From Lutraria lutraria (taxonomy: Eukaryota; Mollusca; Bivalvia; Venerida; Mactridae): DNA of 64,000 nucleotides. Shown here one piece after another: positions 58,480-64,000 of this stretch. The translations under genes and the position numbers were made by a program. Each line of letters opens with the position of its first letter. Position 1 is the stretch's first letter. The stretch is from NCBI GenBank assembly GCA_964023205.1, contig OZ026840.1, positions 13,415,954 through 13,479,953 on the forward strand, given 5' to 3'. The notes below the pieces were generated by a model, which saw only the letters and a list, made by a program, of their open reading frames with translations, was not told where the DNA came from and made no database searches.

Positions 58480-58514
58480 CAGGGATGCTATATATATGTA
58501 ATATAGCATCCCTG
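58480..58514. repeat. Short perfect hairpin, dispersed
   Basis: CAGGGATGCTATAT and ATATAGCATCCCTG are inverted around a few bases. The same arm occurs singly at 36095 (CAGGGATGCTATATTACAGG) and 38683 (CCCTGTAATATAGCATCACT). Confidence 0.75.
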
Positions 58515-59319
58515 AAAAAATGAAATTTATAGATCTCATTCATTGTTTATCAGTCAATACCTCTCACTTATTTTTGAAGGTGTGAAGTTGGTATATTGTC
58601 CTTATATAAACACGACATGCAGTTGCCAATTATATTTTTTCTCTGTCTCTGTAATTTATTTTCTGAGTAACACTAGTACTTACATCACGTCTTCCTCAGA
58701 CTTTCTCTCATGGCATGACGAATGGTAAATATACCGATTATGGAAACAATTAATCTGTTTCCAACAAACAACAGTTGGAAACTGACAATGTCACCAAAAA
58801 CATGTATGGCTGAATCATCTTAAAGATGACAGATCTATGGATTTTATTTTTTTGTGGAATTTTGTTACTAATGCTGCATATAGATGTTGGCGCGTTGCTT
58901 ATCTATTAATATGTCATCGCATAATAATATTAATATCAACATGAACCATATTGAAAAAAAATACTAACAAATATGATTTTACCCCCCCCCCCGGTATTTT
59001 TTTTTCAATGTCATACATTTTGTTATTTTGGCAGGCCTTTGAAGTTAACATCAAGTGGCTATCTTGTGTGAAAATTTGTTTTGTTTACCATATTAGGGAT
59101 TATGCAGTCAAGGCAATTACTGGTCCCAGAACAGTATGGGTCCATAGATATCATCAGAAACATGTGTCACCAAAAGTTTTATGGTCATGCATTGTTTATT
59201 ACAGCTGACGTCTGTGACACTTCAAGACTAATATATGTGTACAATCAGATAACATTCAAGAATGAAAAATCAATTAATTAAAAAAAAACAATGTGTTTGC
59301 GAAAAAGAATTGACCATTT

Positions 59320-60480
59320 TTAATTTGAATTGCGAGACAAATATCCTCATTTAAGTGTTGAAACTGCTGGCAACCATCAATTACAGATTATCACAGTCTA
59401 AAATACTGAAATTAAAGAAATCAAACGATTGGTTCTCAAGTTTTAGCGACTACAGTTTTGATGTTATGACCCGGCCTAGAATTTAACTGAAACTTTCAGT
59501 CTTTAAAGGGTAGCCAATTTATATTTTAATTCTGAGGCAAATATCCTCATTTGAGAGTGTTGAAACTTCGGGCAACGATCAATCACACATTATCACAGTC
59601 TAAAAAAATGGATTTATAGAAATAAAGCTAATAGTTCTCAAGTTTTAGCGAGTACAGTTTTGATGTTATGAATCGGCCAGGAATTTCACTGAAACTTTCA
59701 GTCTTTAAAGCGTAACCATTTTAAATTTGAATTCTGAGGCAAATATCCTCATTTGAGTGTTAAAACTTCGGGCAACCATCAACCACATATCAACAAAGTC
59801 AAAATAACTTGAATCATAGAAATCAAACGAATAGTTTTAAAGTTTTAGCGAGTGCAGTTTGATGTATTTGCTAGGCCTAGAATTTCACTCGAATAATCAG
59901 ACTTTAAGGGTGACATCAGTTTAAACATAAATTAAGATATATAATCTAATCTGAGAGCATTGAAACTTCGGGCAACCATCAATCATGTATCAACAAAGTA
60001 AAAAAATTGAATTTTTGAAATCCAGCAATAAGTTTTCGAGTTTTAGCGAGTACAGTTTTAATATTATGACTCGGCCAGGAATTTCACTGAAACGTTCAGT
60101 CTTTAAAGCGTAACCATTTTGATTTGAATTCCGAGGTAATTATCCTCATTTGAGAGGGTTGAAACTTCCGGCAACCATCAACCACATATCAACAAAGTTA
60201 AAATAACTTGAATCATAGAAATCAAACTAACAGTTCTGAGGTTTTACCGAGTACAGTTTTGATGTATTTGCTAGGACTAGAATTTCACTCGAATAATCAG
60301 ACTTTAAGGGTGACATCAGTTTAAACATAAATTAAGATATATAATCAAATCTGAGAGCATTGAAACTTCGGGCAACCATCAATCATGTATCAACAAAGTC
60401 AAAATAACTTTAATTATTTAAATCCAGCAATTAGTTCTCGAGTTTTAGCGAGTACAGTTTTGATGTTCTGGCCTTCCCCA
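59320..60480. repeat. Tandem array, period ~200 bp, about 5.7 copies, 400-bp dimer
   Basis: The anchor TTGAAACTTCGGGCAAC or a variant occurs at 59360, 59572, 59762, 59962, 60161 and 60362, spacing 190-212. Units at 59905-60000 and 60305-60400 share ACATCAGTTTAAACATAAAT, absent from their neighbours, so the last four units form two 400-bp dimers. No open frame of note. Confidence 0.85.
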
Positions 60481-60484
60481 CCCA

Positions 60485-61780
60485 CCGCAAGTTACAACGC
60501 ATCTCCACTCAGTACAGTACTCTACTTGTTTATTTCAATGAACTCGTTGAGTATGTATATAAATATATATATACACACACACACGAAATGATCTAATAAT
60601 AATTTTCTAAATTTTATGCATTCAGCTAGTGTTCGATATTTGTGAAGTGAAGTTGATAAACAGAGACGTAAGCAACCGTATCTCAATTATACAAAATGGC
60701 GGACGACGGTTGCGGTTGTTGATCGCGTGAGAAATCCCGCGACGCATACGAGATTTCCCGGTATTTCCTTATCTCAAAGAACGAGTTGCCTATCTCTTGT
60801 ATTATACGTCTCTGGCGGTACACATAAATTTGCGAAGAAATAACAGTTATTGTGAAGTTCGCAATTATTATGTTGGTTCACAGTGTGTGAAGGGTATTTT
60901 GGTGTTAAGACAGAAGAATCGTAATGGAACTAATGGAATCGTGCGAAGTCGGTATACTCCGTAGCGAGATAGGCAAATATCGCCGTATAACGGCTCGTTT
61001 CCGTAATTTCCATAATTTTTACAATAAACCTGTCATATAGTCCAACATCATGATATTAAGTTTTAATATAATTCACATACCAATTATATAGATTTTCTGA
61101 AAAATCTTAAACTACGATTAATCAATCGATAGTGCCGGGTTTATGTCAGTTCATTTCGATAGCAATTTTGTTCCGAGTATGGAACTAAAAACATGGAAAA
61201 TCGAAAAACTCTTCGAAATCAGATTATCACTAAAAGAATTATGTGTATCGATTTTAATTCGTTTCTAACACTGTAGTGTGCAATTAAAGTGACATGTGTG
61301 ACATAATCAAGATATATATTATTAAAATGAAGCGTTTTTAAGAGCTTTTCGGTATGTACTAAATCAGTAAATATGACAGCAACAATGCTTATTTTGGTAC
61401 CGATGGATTCGGAAAATTATAGAATGGATAATGGGCTACATAAAAAACTCGAAACATCTGATAACTTAGATAACCATCATGCTAGGTTGATGGAATTTAG
61501 CACATGAATATGTATATGTGCATAAATAGATGGCAATATTGAGATGGTGTATGTTAATTCCTAAGCATGAATATCCATCAACTGTACAGTTCCTAATTTA
61601 GGATTTCTCCTAACAGTCATTGTTGTGTTGCGAGCAACACCAGTGACTTGTCTCATAGGAAAAAAATTACATTCCGACAGTACTTTCAGTACTTTGATTA
61701 TATTGAGGTTTGATTTTAAAGATATATGGTGTAAAGTCGGTCAGCAAATTATGTGTTGATGAGTGTGAAAGTACTTTTTA
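60485..61780. other. Non-coding; ATGGCGG-containing GC-rich patch
   Basis: A TATATATACACACACACAC microsatellite lies at 60560-60585. 60690-60760 is CpG-rich with AAAATGGCGGACGACGG, promoter-like, but no exon is evident. Confidence 0.35.
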
Positions 61781-63391
61781 GCTCACCAGAGCACGAATGT
61801 GCTCAGGGTGAGCTTTTGTGATCGCCCTGCGTCCATCGTGCGTCGTGCGCCGTGCGTCGTGCGTCGTTACGAATTCGTGGCGTCCATGTTTACTTAAAAC
61901 AACATCTCCTCCTACACCGCTATGCTGATTGCAACCAAACTTGGCTGGAATGATCATCGGGTGGTCCCCTTTTAAAGTTGTTCAAAAAATTAAATTTCAT
62001 TAAAAATTCTGGTTGCTATGGCAACAAATAGAAAAAACTTAAAAAATCTTCTTGTCTGAAACCACAGGGCCTAGAGCTGAGATATTTGGTATGTAGCATT
62101 GTCTAATGGAACTCTACAAAGATTGTTCAAATTATTCCCCTAGGGTCAAAATTGGCTCCGCCCCGGGGGTAACTTGATTTTACATAGACTTGTATAGGAA
62201 ATTTAAAAAATTTTCTTGTCAAAAACTACAATGCCTAGAGCTTTGATATTTGGTGTGTAGCATAGTCTAGTGGACCTCTACCAAGTTTGTTCAAATTATT
62301 GCACTAGGGTCAAAATTGGCCCCGCCCCGGGGGTCACTTGATTTATATAGACTTATATAGGAAAATTTAAAAAATTTCTTCTCCGAAACCGCAAGGCCTA
62401 GAGCTTAGATATTTTGTATGTGGCATTGTCTAGTGGACCTCTACCAAGTTTGTTGAAATTATGGCCCCGGGGTCAAAATTGGCCCTGCCCTGGGGTTTAT
62501 TCTATTTTATATAGGAAAATTTAAAAAATCTTCTTCTCCGAAACCACAAGGCCTAGAGCTTTGATATTTGGTGTGTAGCATAGTCTAGTGGACCTCTACC
62601 AAGTTTGTTCAAATTATTGCCCTAGGGTCAAAATTGGCCCCGCCCCAGGGGTCACTTGATTTATATAGTCTTATATAGGAAAATTTAAAAAATCTTCTAC
62701 TCCGAAACCACAAGGCCTAGAGCTAAGATATTTGGTATGTAACATTATCTAGTGGACCTCTACCAAGTTTGTTCAAATTATTACCCTAGGGTCAAAATTG
62801 GCCCTGCCCTGGGGTTTATTCTATTTTATATAGGAAAATTTAAAAAATCTTCTTCTCCGAAATCACAAAGCCTAGAGCTAAGATATTTGGTATGTGGCAT
62901 TGTCTAGTGGACCTCTACCAAGTTTGTTCAAATTATTGCCCTAGGGTCAAAATTGGCCCCGCCCCGGGGGTCACTTGATTTATATAGACTTAAATAGGAA
63001 AATTTAAAAAATCTTCTTCTCCGAAACCGCAAGGCCTAGAGCTTAGATATTTTGTATGCGGCATTGTGTAGTGAACCTCTACCAAGTTTGTTCAAATTAT
63101 GGCCCCGGGGTCAAAATTAGCCCTGCCCTAGGGTTTATTCTATTTTATATAGGAACATTTTTAAAAATTTTCTTCTCCGAAACCACAAGGCCTAGAGCTA
63201 AGATATTTGGTATCTAGCTTTGTCTAATGGACCTCTTTTAAATATGTTCATATAAGGGCCATGGGATAAAAAACGGCCCAGATGGGTCACTTGATCTTAC
63301 TTAGACTCGTATAGAAAACTTCAACAATGTTAATCTCCAAATGACCTTTTCTCCTGGTGAGCATTTATAGGGCCATCATGGCCCTCTTGTT
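61781..63391. mobile_element. Molluscan dispersed repeat with internal tandem array
   Basis: Starts GCTCACCAGAGCACGAATGT and ends GGTGAGCATTTATAGGGCCA then TCATGGCCCTCTTGT, so the ends carry an inverted GCTCACCAG(G)AG. A GC-rich CGTGCGTCGTGCG stretch and TGCAACCAAACTTGGCTGGA follow the start. From 62010 to 63260 about seven monomers repeat (TGGACCTCTACCAAGTTTGT, GGGTCAAAATTGGCCC, CCTAGAGCT). Anchors at 62198, 62361, 62515, 62679, 62834, 62998 and 63153 give alternating spacings of 163, 154, 164, 155, 164 and 155. No protein. Elements of this look are widespread in bivalves and gastropods. Confidence 0.85.
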
Positions 63392-64000
63392 ACATAATTT
63401 TCAGCAAAAAATGCTTGATAGGATGCAGGAGTCTGATTCCGATCAAGGGAGCAACACTGAACTATTTTTGGCCCTGTAAATTTATAAGCCTGTATAAGTT
63501 ATAGGCCTGTAATTTTCTGCACAAAAATGTGCATGTATATATTTTAATTGTATTTTTGAAAGAATGATTTGGCAAAAAAATCAAACCTTATTAGCTGCGC
63601 GTAAAGCAATATATTATCTGCGAACATATTAGAAGAAATCTATAATATCAGGAAAAAGCTGAATTATTGTTGCTTAGTAATTCATGCACTTCATTAATAA
63701 ATAATAAAAATAGTGCATCCACCCGGACATCTGAGTGTTTCTGCATTTCAAACTTTGATGTGATGAAACATTTAACTTCATTGTACATATATTCGATATA
63801 TCTTAACATGTTGCCATTAATGCATTTTTACTATATAATAGTTTCCAGATAGAATACTACTATTTGCTGAATCAAAGGCTTTTTGAAAGTCAATGAATGC
63901 AACATGTATTGATTTATCTTTTTGTTCTGATATTTACTTAAAACACTATAAAGCAATAAACATTTTATTAACACAAACGACTAATGAAATCCTTCCGTAA
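63392..64000. other. Non-coding
   Basis: A 61-codon frame at 63667-63852 is AT-driven. Near 63858-63905 TTTGCTGAATCAAAGGCTTTTTGAAAGTCAATGAATGC resembles, on the minus strand, a LINE RT stretch (FIDFQKAFDS), but it is too short to call. Confidence 0.3.

Larger units (their letters stand above)
58203..60815. repeat. Region bounded by inverted 32-bp identical repeats
   Basis: CCAGAGACGTATAATACAAG then AGATAGGCAACT at 58203-58234 has a perfect inverse at 60784-60815. Weaker pairing continues inward for about 70 bp (ATCTCGTATG, GCGTGATCGC). The interval holds a hairpin and the 200-bp tandem array. It could be one large non-autonomous element or two copies of a promoter-linked repeat. Confidence 0.5.

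Noticed and set aside
58951..59281. Two overlapping plus-strand frames of 66 and 85 codons after a GGCAG acceptor-like site
   Set aside because: Neither shows a domain, and two frames are equally open, so no choice can be supported.
59320..63260. Regularly spaced repeats that might suggest a CRISPR-like array
   Set aside because: Units are 155-212 bp, adjoining, without unique spacers, in a eukaryotic setting; this is satellite-type tandem DNA.

Overview
This window reads as nuclear DNA of an animal, most likely a bivalve mollusc. The pointers are GT-AG split exons, the AT-rich and TACATGTA-rich background, mariner/Tc1 relics, L1-like and CR1-like LINEs, a secreted PAN-plus-C-type-lectin gene of the kind expanded in bivalves, and a known type of molluscan 'GCTCACC...GGGCC' repeat. 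Nothing prokaryotic is present. Species cannot be assigned from the sequence alone.

Layout. 0-5 kb is mostly non-coding, with a long hairpin (435-582) and a LINE 3' scrap. 5.5-7.5 kb holds a minus-strand C-type lectin (pseudo)gene: a signal peptide/PAN-like first exon and a C-terminal lectin exon, with a deleted mariner (5813-6973) 17 bp from the lectin exon's acceptor and no exon for the first half of the lectin fold. 8-12 kb has a second dead mariner and a Tc1-like transposase with an intron-like 104-bp insert. 13.9-30.4 kb is dominated by minus-strand retroelements: two L1-like LINEs (13.93-17.85 and 25.6-30.4 kb), each interrupted by other elements, and one CR1-like LINE with ORF1 and ORF2 (19.5-22.8 kb). 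A dead Tc1/mariner element (23106-24411) and a CR1-type RT tail lie between them.

33.5-57.6 kb is the most gene-like part. A minute first exon (MADSVDS, 33595-33616), present also as an inverted copy 300 bp away, could splice in phase to either of two targets: a nearby decayed gene with a SWIM-like zinc motif (34020-34675), partly duplicated in inverse orientation near 39 kb, or a chain of plus-strand exons at 40333-40736, 45004-45141, 55560-55742 and 57452 onward. The junctions among this second set are all phase 0, and it ends in a coiled coil. I recognise no named protein for it.

The introns of this putative gene hold three large terminal-inverted-repeat elements: 41620-44570 (TA target, proven by an empty copy of the same repeat at 18.7-19.4 kb; carries a hidden two-exon minus-strand reading frame resembling DUF4806), 46945-50054 (carries an F-box reading frame), and 51837-54442 (33-bp identical ends, related in design to the previous one). 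The last 6 kb is tandem satellite-like DNA: a 200-bp array with a 400-bp dimer (59.3-60.5 kb) and a molluscan repeat whose monomers alternate between about 155 and 164 bp (61.8-63.4 kb). All exon and splice calls are read by eye without transcripts.
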